Assembly: GCA_030867875.1 (NCBI GenBank)
Contig: JAOWCC010000019.1
Coordinates: 110,736,047-110,800,046 of the forward strand
Source of the DNA: Actinernus sp. WN-2022
Lineage: Eukaryota > Cnidaria > Anthozoa > Actiniaria > Actinernidae
Reading direction: 5' to 3'
Length of the DNA stretch: 64,000 nt
The position numbers were made by a program, and so were the translations under genes. Position 1 is the first letter of the stretch. Every line of letters starts with the position of its first letter. Positions 29,873 through 42,250 of this stretch are shown in pieces. Under the pieces are notes generated by a model, which worked only from the letters and a program-made list of their open reading frames with translations, had not been told where the DNA came from and did not search any database.

Positions 29873-29984
29873 CATTCTACAATCACACTAAACGACAATT
29901 AACATCCCAAAATGTTTAATAGGTTATGAACTTTTAATGCAGCCAGGGGCGTAGTATAAGGTCCTGAAAATTGGGAGGGGGGCA

Positions 29985-30125
29985 AAATGATGAATTCTGG
30001 ACATTTTTATTCTAGGGAGATATAAAATAATGAATTCTGGACATTTCCATTCTGGGGGGACAACATGATGAATTCTGGACATTTCCATTCTAGGGGGGGA
30101 CAACATGATGAATTCTGGGACATTT
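29985..30125. repeat. 35-bp tandem repeat
   Basis: About four copies of a unit containing ATGATGAATTCTGGACATTT, separated by G-runs of varying length. The four-fold repeat explains the repeated HHVVP/FI frame seen on the minus strand. Confidence 0.75.
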
Positions 30126-31555
30126 TTATTGATGACTTCTGTCAATCTCTCTTCTGGGACTGGGCAGAGGGTGGGGGGGGGGGAGATAACACCTTGCCTC
30201 CCTCTTCCCCTCCATACGCCACTGAATGCAGCTACAGGTAAGTCTAACTCGGCTCTGCAAATCGAACTAAACCCTTTCCACTGAAAAGAGACATGCACTC
30301 TTCCGATGTTCGTAGTAAACTGATGCGGATACAACGAAAGGGATGCTAAGTGTGGGCCGCTTACTATAAAGACATTTAAGGAAAAGGATATATCTAGAAA
30401 CATTAATTATAACTAATCGTTAATAATAATTTCCTCAATATCCAATAATATCCAATAATTTGCAACATGTATGCTTGTTCGACATGCCTTTAAAACATAT
30501 CATCCACTACAATTATACTTCCTGGCCTAGCCTGGGAAAAGAGGTGGCCAAGCTCGTTTAGCTTTTTTAGTTATTCTAGGTCACACTGCACCTTATATTT
30601 GTAATCGTAAGTTACCTGTATTTAGCCTTGACAGGCTGGTACTAAATAAAGGTATTGATTGACTGATGGAAACCGTTGCTAACCGGAGAGAACTTTAATA
30701 GGGACGAACCATTAATTTATTGGAGGAGGGGGAGGGAAAAGATGAGATGAGAAAAATTTAAAACATTGTTTTCAGAGGCTGAGCACTTAAAATAAATTAT
30801 TTGCAAGGAATAACTCGTTTAAATAAATTGCTTGCAGAGACGGAAACACAACTGTTTGGACAATGGAAACAGTCATTGAAAAATTGTTTGCATGGCTTTG
30901 TTTCTCATCCCCGCTCCATTGGATACTGAGCGCTGAAAACTAGTTATAGAGTAAACAAAACACGTACTTGTGATATATTAAAGGGGGTGTGTCACGGTGA
31001 GAGGCCTTTACATTCGCAGTCCGGGCCGTACAATCTCGCGCACATGTACTCTGAAAATAAAACTCTGAATTTCTAACGATACCTGAAACAACAATGGGGG
31101 CTGATGAAGCCCAGGTCCCGGCTAATTGGAATTTAGCGTGTGTATTTTTTTCGGAGGGAGGAAAACCAGAGAACCCAGAGAACGCAGAAGTAAAGTGTCC
31201 CCTGTAACGATCCCAAGCGCCTTTGCGAGACCACCCTCGCCCCAATCCCCTACTCTTTTCCAAAGTGGCCAATTATTAGTATTACCCGGAGAGAGTGTTC
31301 TCTGTTATAGCACTGAAGGGAAGCGACGCCGGTGAGCGGTAAATATTATAGTGCAGCCAAATACTGCTGTATAACACTTTGCTGACTTTACATTCAATTT
31401 GTAAGGTACTATTAGTTTCATCAAGGTCATCCATGTTCAATGCAAAATTATCATGTCACCAACATACAGAAATATACGCTCAGTTCGTGAGGTTCCCGCC
31501 GTGAACAAGGGGTCAAAGTCCCGGATATAAACAATAACAAAGCACGCGAAGCACT
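30126..31555. other. Non-coding region with a LINE 3' tail
   Basis: 30590-30665 looks like the 3' end of a LINE (CTGGTACTAAATAAAGG followed by TATTGATTGACTGA). The rest shows no gene; 31130-31200 contains AGAGAACCCAGAGAACGCAG, resembling a reversed SINE tail. Confidence 0.45.
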
Positions 31556-32250
31556 GTGGGTGAGACGGCCCCTTTAATTCACATTAAGTTGTTTGCCGAT
31601 GATGCTGTTATGTACCGTGAGATATTAGATATACATGACATGAACCTACTTCAACAAGACATTAATACCATCTCAGACAGGGCGCAAACCTGGCAAATGG
31701 AATTTAATCTAACTAAATGTAATATTATGTCCGTTACTAGATCTTTAATATGCCAAGATATTTGTGGCATGAGACTATTTCTAAATCATGACCTAGCATC
31801 TGCCTGCTCACTAAGCAAAATCTGCCTGCTCAGTACCAGATGCTAGGTCATGATTTAGAAATAGTCTCATGCCACAAATATCTTGGCATATTTATTCAAG
31901 ATGACCTACAATGGGACACCCAGGTTAAACAGGTTAAATCTAAAGCCATGAAGCTACTAGGCCTATTACGTAGAAACTTATCACATTGCAGCCAGTATGT
32001 TAAGCAGCAAGCATACAATTTCTTAGTTAGACCCCAGGCTGAATATGCCTCTGCTGCGTGGAATCCTTTTGAAAAACAGCATGTAGCTTCTTTAGAGACA
32101 GTACAGCGCAGTGCAATAAGATTCGTGTCATCTGACTACTCTAGATATTCGAGTGTATCAGCAATGCGTCAGTCTCTTGGCTGGGACACCTTAGAAACAC
32201 GTAGATACTTAGATGCCAAGTGCTACTCTGATGTACAAAAGTGTAAATAA
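31556..32250 (+). pseudogene. LINE RT C-terminal fragment with inverted duplication
   Basis: Starts just before the catalytic block IKLFADDAVMYRE and continues with WQMEFNLTKCNIMSV, then, after the inverted duplication at 31747-31892, HKYLGIFIQDDLQWDTQV and RPQAEYASAAWNPF, the usual RT C-terminal domain of Jockey/CR1-type LINEs. Ends after RRYLDAKCYSDV. 5' truncated. The frame is shifted by the duplication. Confidence 0.82.
31747..31892. repeat. Perfect 56-bp inverted duplication within the RT
   Basis: 31747-31802 is the exact reverse complement of 31837-31892, spacer 34 bp. The right arm is the native RT sequence (it reads on into HKYLGIF); the left arm is an inverted copy inserted upstream. 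The spacer and the arm edge contain a direct repeat ATCTGCCTGCTCA (31798-31810 and 31820-31832). Confidence 0.95.
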
Positions 32251-34575
32251 TATAGTTAACTTATCCAGTCCCTAGTTCTGTACAATATTCTGATTATATA
32301 ACTCGCTCATACCATCCATACAAGTTTAGACATATTTCTACCCATATAAATGTTTGTAAGTTCTCTTTTTTTCCTCGTATAATACCTTAATTTATGGAAT
32401 GCATTACCACTATCTGCTGTCACGGCAGCAAACGCAGCCATCTTCCAAAGGGAAGCTTTTCCAGTGGTCAGAATCTACTAACTTCTATCTATTTAATACG
32501 AAACAAGTAATATATATTATAGACTTGAACTTTGGAGTGACTTCGCTTAACCCATGAAATTGATGGTGAAATAGTGGTTGGTTTAGATTTTATCCAACCG
32601 TTCCTTATTTCCAATAAAAGTAGATGCTGGTTGTTGGATATCTTTCAAGGGTTAAGTGAAACCACTTCATTGTGCTACGTTTACTCTAAGTTATATTAAT
32701 AATTTATCTGTTGTTATTTGAAGTACTATAATATTTATTTATTATTTATGTATTTATTTTGCCATCGACCGCTTTTAATATCCTGCATAGTGTTGATACT
32801 AAAAGGATTAATAAATATGAGATAAGATCAGTTTAGTTCGGCTAGTAGGCAAAGAAAAACTATCTCTTGACTTTTGAATAAAATCGTTCTTCTGTTCAGT
32901 CATATTTTTTAACACATAACTTCTAGAACTACAAAATACTCGTTTACACTGGAAGGGATTCGGAAGAAAGCACTATGCGCAGCAACTGTTTTATTTTTCT
33001 TCATCGCGCAGCCGATTTGGCTAGCCAATCAAATTAGAGCCTGATTTGTGTCTTAATAGAGCCTCCGAATTTTCAATTGTTGAGGAGGCACTGGGAACGA
33101 GAATGGAGGTGGACTAAAAACATTTTCTCACTGAAATGCGGCTTGAGGGCTCTAAGACACTCAAGGAACAACAGCTGGACAACATTTGATGTGTTATGTA
33201 AACTTTAATGGCTGTTTATTATCATTTTCCATCAGCTTTATATACTAGCGATAAAGTTTCATATCAATCCTTATATTTTCCTCATGTTGTGAGCCTGGGC
33301 TCCCTGTGGTGTCACTTTGTGACTCAGTGTATTCACAGGGAAAACCGCTGACGTACCGCAGACTCGTCATGACCCGTCATGACTCGTCATACTTGGCGAT
33401 GCAAAACACTTAGCTGTAAGTGACTGTAACAGATATAATTCAAATGGCTCTTAGCTGCCTGTTGCAGTTCTCTTTATTGTGGAATATTATTCAAGTATCG
33501 ACTGTATTATCGACAAGAGGTAAGTACTGTAGACAGTTGTGTTCATGCGACGTGTTCATGAATGCTAAAGCATCAGTTGTTGTCGGTATATAAAACAGTT
33601 AAATTCCGATAAACTCGACGGGACGGTCGAGGCTCTTAAAATCTTGTAGTTCTTTATCAGACTTTCAAGTTAAAAAAGTAAAACACATTCTGGAAATACA
33701 AATTTATAGTCCATTGAATTGCCGCCGATCATTTTCGCTTAGTGCAGTTATGAATGCTGTGCCATGTAGATTTCTAGAGAACCTTTATTTTAATACGATG
33801 TTGTCAGTATTAAAAGCTTACAACTTGTGGGGTCGTCGTGTATCACTAAATATATATATAGATAGATAGATATACACCCGTTTGCAAAAACACTGCACTG
33901 TAAATATATATATATACCTTTTGTATTCTTGTCAAATTTGACAGCTAAAACAATGGAGAACAAAAGGTATATATATCGAGATATCTCTCAGAGCATAGAT
34001 AGATTACAAGATATATTATAATAATAATAAATACATAAACATGGCTGCTAGACCTTGAAATGTAAAACAGGGAGGTCATGATGTTGGTTATAATCGTTCA
34101 TAAAGCCAGTTTTACTCATGCATAACCCACTGTACGCCGCTTGAAGGATTATCGTAAACACGATTTCACAAGAATATTGATGTCACCTTCACTCTTGACC
34201 ATAGGCATTGTTCTCCCGAGATAATAAGTGAGTAGTCTTAAAAGTAGGGGGAGGGTAAAAATCACAATAATTTTCACTTCATTTATATCGTGGTTTGCCT
34301 ATGTCCTGACGAGTTCTGATCCGCTGACTCGAGAGTGAAAGAAGTTTCGATCTGCGAGAAACGTTACGTACGCAATGGTTTCTTCATCATAATATGTACC
34401 AGAAAATAACCCGTCACTTCGTGCCTGTGTCACAGGAAATTTACACCGCCAGGAAATGGAGTTCGACAACAGTACACATTGATCAATTTACACATAATAA
34501 ACTTCTTCAATAAGTTATCTATTCAGTGTAACATTTACATTCAAAGCTGAAAGAGCATAATAATAATAGTCTTTA
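32251..34575. other. Non-coding region
   Basis: No gene supported. AT microsatellite-like TATATATA tracts at 33850-33920 and an inverted pair CCTTTTGT/ACAAAAGG around 33918-33970. Confidence 0.45.
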
Positions 34576-36228
34576 TTGTGTCAAAAGATAAAAATACATA
34601 TCTTATGTTACATTCATAGTAAGAAAAATATTATACGAGATGAGAATATACAATATAAAACTATAAAGCTAAGTTATTTAAAAATTAAGCGATTTATAAA
34701 AGAGTTCTTAAAACGGTTGGTGTTGATTTTAGGCATATTGCTGGACTTTTTTCTTAGATTGTATTTGGTAGACTTGAAACGCGGCATGATTGACAAAAGT
34801 GGATGCCCGTCCGAATTAGATACTTTTTTACAAATATTTCGATCTTGTTTTTCTAAAAGTTTATACACATTAATAGACGTAGAGGTAAATTTCCTTTTAT
34901 AACATCGATCTAAAAAACATTGCACCGGAGTAAGATCAGATTCGGAAGCACCATATACAGATAGAGCATAAGGTAGGTAGTACAATACTATTAAAAAGCA
35001 AGTCTATTTCAGATTGATTATATCCTTCTTTTCTTAAAGATCTGAGAACGTACAGGCACTTATTAGCCTTGATAAGTTTGCTTTTTACATGGGTAGAGTA
35101 TCTGCTATCCTGTTGGAAGGTGACCTGTTCATGTAGGGATAGTTAGATAGGTGGACCTAGCCTCCGATGCAGACGTGTGTTTCGTTTGCCTCGCTACCAA
35201 CGTCTGCCAACTCGAGCCACATTTTGTGTTCCGTGACTTACGGATTGTTCTTAGCCTAAACATTAATTAATTACTTAGTGGACCATGTGAACACAAACAA
35301 TTGATTGGCTGATTATTTTGACTTCCATTTTTGCACATGCAAGTCTTCGTCTCCTCTCAGTCGCCTAGACAACAAAAAATAACTTCAAAACGTTCAGAGG
35401 TTGCCAAATGGTCAAAAAACTTTGGCAATGGATTTTGAATATCTCCAAAAGAAAGATCTTTACGTCTTTCCCGTCGCCACAAAAAAACTCTGCTTTGGTG
35501 GCAAGAATACTCAGTTCAGCGACTGTGAAGGTTTGTAGGGAATCTATCCATATCGACGAGCTGTGCATTTTAATGAGCTCACGCAAAATAAGAGCTCCCC
35601 TTTGATTGGCTGAACAAAAAACCCGGCTTGCGTTCGCAGACGTTGGTGTGGGAGGGAGGGAAACGAACCACACAAGACGTCTGCATCGGAGGCTAAGGTG
35701 GATAATGATCGTTATTGCCTTTCCTATAAAACGTAAGTTCTTTGCACTTGGTAGGATTACATGACATACTATTTTATTCTGTCCATCGTAAGAACTGAGC
35801 TACCAAGTTACTGGAACAATCTCTGTCCTGCTAGACTGGTGCGATGATAGTAGAATCATCGGCATATTTAAATAGCACAGCCTGATTTTCTAAATTAATG
35901 TTAAGATCATTAAAAAAAATATTAAAAAGATAAGGACCGCTAACGCTGCCTTGCGTGGTGCCCTTGTTCACAGGTTTCTATTCCAATTCACAATTATTAT
36001 AGTATACTCTCTGTTTCCCATCCTTTAAGAAATTTAAATACCAGTTAGTAATGTCTGGACTAAGAGGGAATTCTTTAAGTTTCTTTGCTAGTAAGTCATG
36101 CTTAACCGAGTCAAAGGCTTTACTAAAATCCATTACGAAAAGGCGTAAGGCTTTACAATCAGGTTTTCTAAGTAACTGTTGATCTTATGCTGGATAGAGA
36201 GGATGGCTTCCGTGCAATTTCCACCGCT
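34576..36228 (-). pseudogene. LINE fragment (minus) interrupted by a 538-bp MITE
   Basis: Reading leftward from 36228: [11 protein letters not shown] (about 36190), decayed FSKAFDS near 36115, [17 protein letters not shown] around 35940 (frame-shifted), a catalytic YADDST equivalent near 35865, then after the MITE (35158-35695) KANKCLYVLRSLRKEG (about 35070), LPYALSVYGASESDLTPVQC and RFKNSFINRLIFK ending near 34676. It is the same family as the plus-strand copy at 39750-41268 (shared SVYGASES/SVYAASDA and INRLIFK endings). Several stops. Confidence 0.82.
35158..35695. mobile_element. MULE-like MITE G, copy 1
   Basis: Terminal inverted repeats TAGCCTCCGATGCAGACG and CGTCTGCATCGGAGGCTA. Flanks AGGTGGACC and AGGTGGATA agree at 7 of 9 bases, a 9-bp target duplication. 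Interior non-coding. Related to the element at 59371-59758. Confidence 0.8.
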
Positions 36229-36579
36229 CGGATCCGGCTTCAGGCTTCGCCGGTCTAAGGATCTAAAACATTAAAACATATAAGAGTTGCCTGCGGAGGA
36301 GGCTAGGTTTTCATATGCGACTATAATTTTACAGCTTTCTGTGAAATTGGAAATCCGACCAAAACATCAAAGACGCCGTAGTGCTTGGGTGGGGCTGGTA
36401 GATTTTCCAAAAATTCGGCTTAACAATAGATTCGCCGCCATCGTCCGCGAGCAACCAAGGTCGGCCGAGTGTAACAACAGAACCGGCCGTAGCATCCATA
36501 CCCTGGTTCCCCACAGTGACCGACGTAACCGAGTGGACCTTTGTCGATTAGCATCCACGGCCACGAAGAGAACTTATAA

Positions 36580-36830
36580 TAAATTGACAGACGGCGAGCA
36601 TAGAATGCTTGTCCGTCTATGGCCAAACGACTTGAGAGCAAAGAATCTCGCAAAGTATGGGAGAACATTTCAAAAGAAATTAATGCCAAGTTCGGCATAA
36701 AACGTACTATTGGCAAGTACAAAAGCAAAATGAAGTATTGGATTGATCATTAAAAAGCGGCGAAAGACTGGAACTCGAAGCAGACGGGAGCCAACCTGGA
36801 AAAAAGTGTCTATTATGACGAGATTGACTG
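36580..36830 (+). pseudogene. Myb/SANT-like DNA-binding domain remnant
   Basis: One frame reads LESKESRKVWENISKEINAK, then FGIKRTIGKYKSKMKYWIDH, a stop (TAA near 36752), and DWNSKQTGANLEKSVYYDEI. The W-spacing and the basic helix resemble Myb/SANT-like (MADF-type) domains often found in transposon-associated proteins. An upstream part in another frame reads KLTDGEHRMLVRLW. Frameshift and stop make it a pseudogene. Family call is tentative. Confidence 0.45.
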
Positions 36831-36993
36831 TTGTAGAATGTAATGAAGAAGGAGAACTGCAAATGCAATCGCTAGAACTTGATTAGGTCGCATTTCGATT
36901 CTAGAACTAAACAGTACCAAAGGATTTGGTAATTGACCCGTGACCCACGGAAGCCCACAATGCACACCGAATTCCAATAGTTCACACCGGTGA

Positions 36994-37143
36994 ACTATAG
37001 ACCCTTTGCACGTGACGTCATAGCCGCCATGTTGGTGTACAGTTAACAATAGATTCTTCGTTAGCTTCTTTTGTTCTGTACACCAACATGGCCGTCATCC
37101 CCTTTGTCATTTGAATCTCTGGGGATTGAGTGCAAACCACCTA
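36994..37143. mobile_element. MITE B, copy 2 (reversed)
   Basis: Ends ATAGACCCTTTGCACGTGAC and GTGCAAACCACCTAT; interior CCATGTTGGTGTACAG and CTGTACACCAACATGG match the copy at 17849-18000 in reverse orientation. Confidence 0.78.
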
Positions 37144-37524
37144 TTGGAATTTATAACCCATCAAATATTTTCTCTCGCGGGTGATTGGTTGAATGCGTCA
37201 CGTGACCCAATATTTTCTCTCCGCGAACGGGAAATATCAGCGACACCCCCTGTGAGCGTATAATTTTGTCAGAATTTCCCAATTCTAATTTAGATTTTTT
37301 TTTGAGAATTCTTGAGTCTTCCAAAATCCTGAGCAGCTTTTTAGTTTTGATCGAAATGGCCTTTGTGTCCAAAGTAAGGTGCCAAATATCCCGTGTTCTA
37401 GCTTGGAAACTCAAGTGGCGCCACCCCGGGCACCAGAATGATTATAAGCGATCGTATTGTCCGTATAGTTCAATAAGCCTACTTACTATCATGTCAAGCT
37501 CTCCGTTAGAAATTCTATGAATAG

Positions 37525-37613
37525 ACTCCCTCACAGTACTCCCTCACAGTACTCCCTCACAGTACTCCCTCACAGTACTCCCTCACAGTACTCCCTCACA
37601 GTACTCCCTCACA
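37525..37613. repeat. 13-bp tandem repeat, seven copies
   Basis: ACTCCCTCACAGT repeated from 37525 to 37613 with no visible variants. Confidence 0.95.
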
Positions 37614-38173
37614 CTTCGCTCACCCCGAGGCCGCTTATTCCTGGAAATAGCACGCGCCTCTTGAGTATCATAACGGCCTCGCAAGGTTTTCATTACCCTG
37701 GGTGCCAGAGGTTCTACTGCCCTCTCTAAGCCAAAGTTTAGGATCGACGAGAAGCCAGGGATAGGTTTTCATCGGCAATCTCTGAAAAGGTGGCCATTCA
37801 GTCTGCTTCGGCTAACCCTCTCAATTAATTGCCTCGTAATCCGTACATCTAAAAAGACGAAGGAAATTCAAAATTCAATATCCAAAGTTAACATTAAAAT
37901 TTCAGATCGATTACAAAACAGAATCCAAAACAAAATATCGTAAAAACAATAAAGGTCCGCCGCTTTTAAAAAAACAATAGTTTAAAAAATCAATACAAAA
38001 ATCTAAATTCGAATCGGAAATTCAAAATTACAAAAGAGAATCCAAAAAATTGTTACTGGTTACGCTTTTTTTTATTATTCAAAAACCAAACGAAGAAGCT
38101 AAAAGTGATTTGGCCGTAAATATACACGCATTGAATTCCCGCAATAGTTCACCCGTGTGGATCCGATTTTGGT

Positions 38174-38400
38174 TTCGGTGTGAGCTTTTGGAATTCGGTG
38201 TGAGCTATTGGAATTCGGTGTGAGCTTTTGGAATTCGGTGTGAGCTATTGGAATTCGGTGTGAGCTTTTGGAATTCGGTGTGAGCTTTTGGAATTCGGTG
38301 AGCTTTTGGAATTCGGTGTGAGCTTTTGGAATTCGGTGTGAGCTTTTGGAATTTGGTGTGAGCTATTGGAATTCGGTGTGAGCTTTTGGAATACGGTGTG
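38174..38400. repeat. 20-bp satellite, about eleven copies
   Basis: Units GAGCTTTTGGAATTCGGTGT with a T/A variant at one place (GAGCTATTGG) and one short unit near 38300. EcoRI-type GAATTC in nearly every unit. Related inverted sequence occurs at 36945-36985. Confidence 0.95.
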
Positions 38401-39214
38401 CACTTGTGGGCTTCCGTATTTAAGAGATTTATAAACTAGCCCGCGTCTTTTTAGATCTGATATAACACGTGCTGCGAGTTTATTAAACGGCTTCAAAAAC
38501 TGATAATGATTACTTGATAACTCTTGAATCTTTGTATTCACAACGCCATTCAAATATTCGAGTAATCACAGCCTGCCAATTCATAGACAAAGACAAACAT
38601 CTCAAGGGAATGCCATGATCACCATACGTCTGAGAGAAGTGTTTTTATGGTACGCGATGGTTTTCTTCACTATAGCATATGTACAGTATATATTATATAT
38701 ACGTTGGTTTATTCGCGTTCCACACTCACTCATTATACATCCCGGTTATACATGGAACCTTACTTCTATATACATATATCTGTGTAACGTTATATCGTAC
38801 TGTGTCTACTAATCAGATTATGTCCTTATGTAAGCACTAAATCCTGGCAAATTTTATTACTCGGGCAGGCCTTTGGCCGGCACGAGTCATAGATCGCAAG
38901 TGTTTTTTTCCATGTTGCGAGTTGCTGACCACGTGACACGGTGAACCAATCAGATTCAATTTCGCACGGGACAAACACGCGGGACAGGTCTTCTCTCTGA
39001 AAAATCCAAGATGGCGGCTACTAGCCGGCTTATGCCTTGTTATGGCAAATCACCTAGTTTTGGGCCATTTTTGCTGAAACCAAAGGCTGCTTCGACTGAA
39101 ATACCAAGATGTTCAGTTTTTCTAGGGCCGACAGGAGTTGGCATAACTGCAGAATACCCCCTTCCCGATCATGTGTGTTACCGGTATCAAGATACCCGTA
39201 TCAGGCCACAGGCA

Positions 39215-39422
39215 GCCCAAGCTCTAAATATCTAGCTAATACTAGGGGGAGCACAGGAAATGAAAACTCGCTAAAATCGCTTCATATCAACTCTGTTACC
39301 ACACAGGCAGAAAGTAATACACTATGGAAGCAAGGTAAGGCATTTTATTCATTCGTATTTCTAGCTCGTTGAAATTCCAATACAAACGCTGTTAGTATTA
39401 GCTAGATATTTAGAGCTTGGGC
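39215..39422. mobile_element. Foldback with 30-bp perfect inverted ends
   Basis: GCCCAAGCTCTAAATATCTA... at 39215-39244 is the exact reverse complement of 39393-39422. Centre of 148 bp, non-coding. Overlaps the short frame that starts at the GGCGGC-type ATG at 39011. Confidence 0.8.
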
Positions 39423-39654
39423 TGTCTGTGATCAGGTGTACCACTCGGTATAATTGTATATCGGGATTTTTTTCAGTTTCAATTTGAATAGAATTTACAT
39501 TATTTACGTAAGAATAATAACAAGATATGCGTACGTATCACTCAGAATATAAAAAAACCGTTACATGTTTACCTGTGATCTCGAATCACCAATTAGCGCT
39601 AAGGCCTCAACGTTTACCTGATAACTTCTTTACTGACGGTTAGGGTAGTTATTG

Positions 39655-39745
39655 TTGTATCACACGTATCGTGTGTATGACTCGTATCACGTGTATCACA
39701 CTATCGTGTGTATCACTCGTATCACGTGTATCACACGTATCATGT
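39655..39745. repeat. Imperfect TATCACACGTATCGTG tandem repeat
   Basis: About eight imperfect 10-12-bp units of ATCACRYGTATC, palindromic in composition (CACGTG). Explains repeated HSYHVYHTYHV peptides. Confidence 0.8.
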
Positions 39746-39749
39746 GGAT

Positions 39750-41268
39750 GGTGGAAAAAAGTGGACGCACTTTCCAGACGAAAATACTCGCCCCGACCGA
39801 CATTTGATCGTGAAACACTTGTGCAGCTCAACGAATACTTTGGTAACTTGTGTTCTGACCAGGATTATAAAACTCCTATACCCATTGTGGTCAGTAGGGA
39901 CACGAATATACCTCAGCTTACTATTTCCCAGGTTATGAGTTCACTCTCCAATTTGAAGAGAGCTGCTCCTGGACCTGATGAAATTCCTTTTTAGGTGTGG
40001 AAGGATTACGCACCAGACTTCGCACCTGTAGTCAAAGAGTTATGGAACTTATCTTTACGCCTGCAAACCTGGCCCCGCCTTTGGAAAGAAGCCAACTTGA
40101 ATCCCCTTCCTAAAGTGGATATTCCTGTGCACAACTCGGACTACCGTGGCATTAATGTAACTCCCGTGATTGCTAGAGCATTTGAGAAAGTGGTATTCCG
40201 CTCCGTTTGTAAAAATGATGTAGAGGGGCACCTTAGCACTACACAGTTTGCTTATCGAGAGGGGGGTAACTGTACCGATGCCTTACTTTGCATACAGCAT
40301 AAGATATACGGACAACTGGACGATACAAACTCTACTGCAGTTAGACTATTTGCAATGCGTTTCTCGAAGGCCTTTGACTCGGTTAGCCATTACATCCTGT
40401 GTGAGAAAATTAATACGTGGCCACTGCACCCTATGCTCATCAACTGGTACATCAGTTTTCTTAAAGACAGGAAGCAGCGTGTTGTTTTAAACGGTATTAT
40501 CTGTGATTGGAAATGCGTCAATAGAGGGACTACACAGGGAAGTGTGAGTGGCCCATACTTGTTCAACATTTTCTTTAACGCCTTGGATTCTCGTAATGAC
40601 AATAATGGCTGCTCTTTGGTCAAGTATGCGGATGATTCAACGATATTGGTCCCCATTAATAAAGATCGTGCAGACATCTCGGCAGAAACTGTTAAAACAA
40701 TTTTTTTATTGGTCTGATCTAAATTCTATGTCATGTAATCCGACTAAGTGTAAGGAACTTGCATTCCGAAAGAAAAATAACTTAAGAGCCCTATACAATT
40801 ATCAGAAACATACCCCAATGCACGGAGCTCACTATTTTAGGAGTGACTTTTCAGTCGAACTGTAGATTCTCCTTTCACGTAAGAAGTAAGCTTAACAAGG
40901 CTAATAAATGCCTATTTATACTAAGATCTCTGAGAAAAGAAGGATATAGCCAGACAGAAGTAGATCACCTATTTTACAGTATCGTTCTACCTAACATTAC
41001 CTATGGCCTTTCAGTTTATGCTGCATCTGATGCAGAACTTACTACCATTCAGTGTTTTTTAGATTGTTGATATATCTAAGCATATTAAGGTACATATTCA
41101 ACAAAGTTAGAAGACTCGAGCTGGACCCATGAATGATCTCCTTCCGAAAGCTAAAGTTACTCAATATCATCTTAGAATGAAGCACAGTCTACTCCCTAAA
41201 ATTAATACCTCACGTTTTAAGAACTGCTTCATTAATCGTCTCATTTTTAAGTACAACTTGGCTGTCTA
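39750..41268 (+). pseudogene. LINE fragment (plus), same family as 34576-36228
   Basis: RT region: NLKRAAPGPDEIPF (stop TAG at 39993), [78 protein letters not shown], then frame changes, CNPTKCKELAFRKKN, KANKCLFILRSLRKEG, SVYAASDAELTTIQC and a C-terminal FINRLIFKYNLAV near 41265. Catalytic YADD present, but at least three frame breaks. 5' truncated. Jockey-superfamily by block pattern. Confidence 0.87.
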
Positions 41269-42028
41269 ATCCTTTAATTGTCACCGCCTATTTTAACCTC
41301 TCATGCATAGTTCTAGCCTGCGGGGGTGGCCGCCTCTTGTGTGCTCACCCAGCAGGCTCTTCAGATGTTATCTCGGAACTATTCTGAGCTAGATTCGAGT
41401 ATTCCCGCCCAGTACTTGTGTAGTATGTCTTGGAAACATTAAAAAAATTGTACAAACTTAGTATATAGGACACGAAGAATTGTGAAACTCGTTTGATGCA
41501 GCGATTTTCAGAGTTGAACGCGTAAACATGGCCTGCGTCAGACGTGATTTCTTCTCTTCTATAAACTCTTTTAATATCCGGTCCGTCTTTTCTTGGCTCA
41601 GATAAAGCAGCACTAATTTTCTTTGAAGTATAAAGAACAGCCGGGCTACCTGGTCTTGCATAGGTAAAGTTAAATGAGAAATGACTGCACATTACGAGCT
41701 TCACGACCTTTGAGCTGACGGTTTCCCATGTGACTTTCCAGAGCCGGTGCGTTTACTGACAAAGTGTCTTCACCCGAAAACGAACTGCAATTAAATATTT
41801 GGTGTGAAGACAGATGACTCCAATAAACCAAAAACCGAGTGGAAATCTGAAATGGACTCATGCAGTCTATAATTTATTTGAGAACTAATAATTTATTCTA
41901 AATTTCAAAGTTACATCATCTATATGTATTTATAATTTCATTACAATTGGATTAATTTTATCTGAACTAAGTTTGGGCCTATAACAGAAAGATGGTAGCC
42001 TCCAGTTTGCTTAAACTGCATTCCAGTA

Positions 42029-42250
42029 AGCTCAGTGGTTATTGTGTCAGTCTGTTGTGCAGGAGGTAGTGGGTTCAAATCCTGGTGGGACCTTCAAATA
42101 AGTGGGAGAACTGGTACTGCCTGCAAATGGTTAGACATTCGTGTCTTCTTGGATCAGAATGCCGTTAAATTGTAGGCCAACACTGAGAATGCAACCAAAT
42201 CTCTGGTAGTGACCACCCTCAAGTGTAGTGGATATAGTCATATACATATG
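42029..42250 (+). mobile_element. tRNA-derived SINE
   Basis: AAGCTCAGTGGTTATTG resembles a tRNA A-box region, followed 42 bp on by the B-box GGTTCAAATCC and GGTGGGACC. The body reads AAATAAGTGGGAGAACTGGT onward. Pol III-driven SINE architecture; body family not identified. Confidence 0.6.

Noticed and set aside
39011..39235. Protein-coding exon beginning at AAGATGGCGGC
   Set aside because: Good start context but the frame is short, overlaps a foldback arm and has no recognisable domain.
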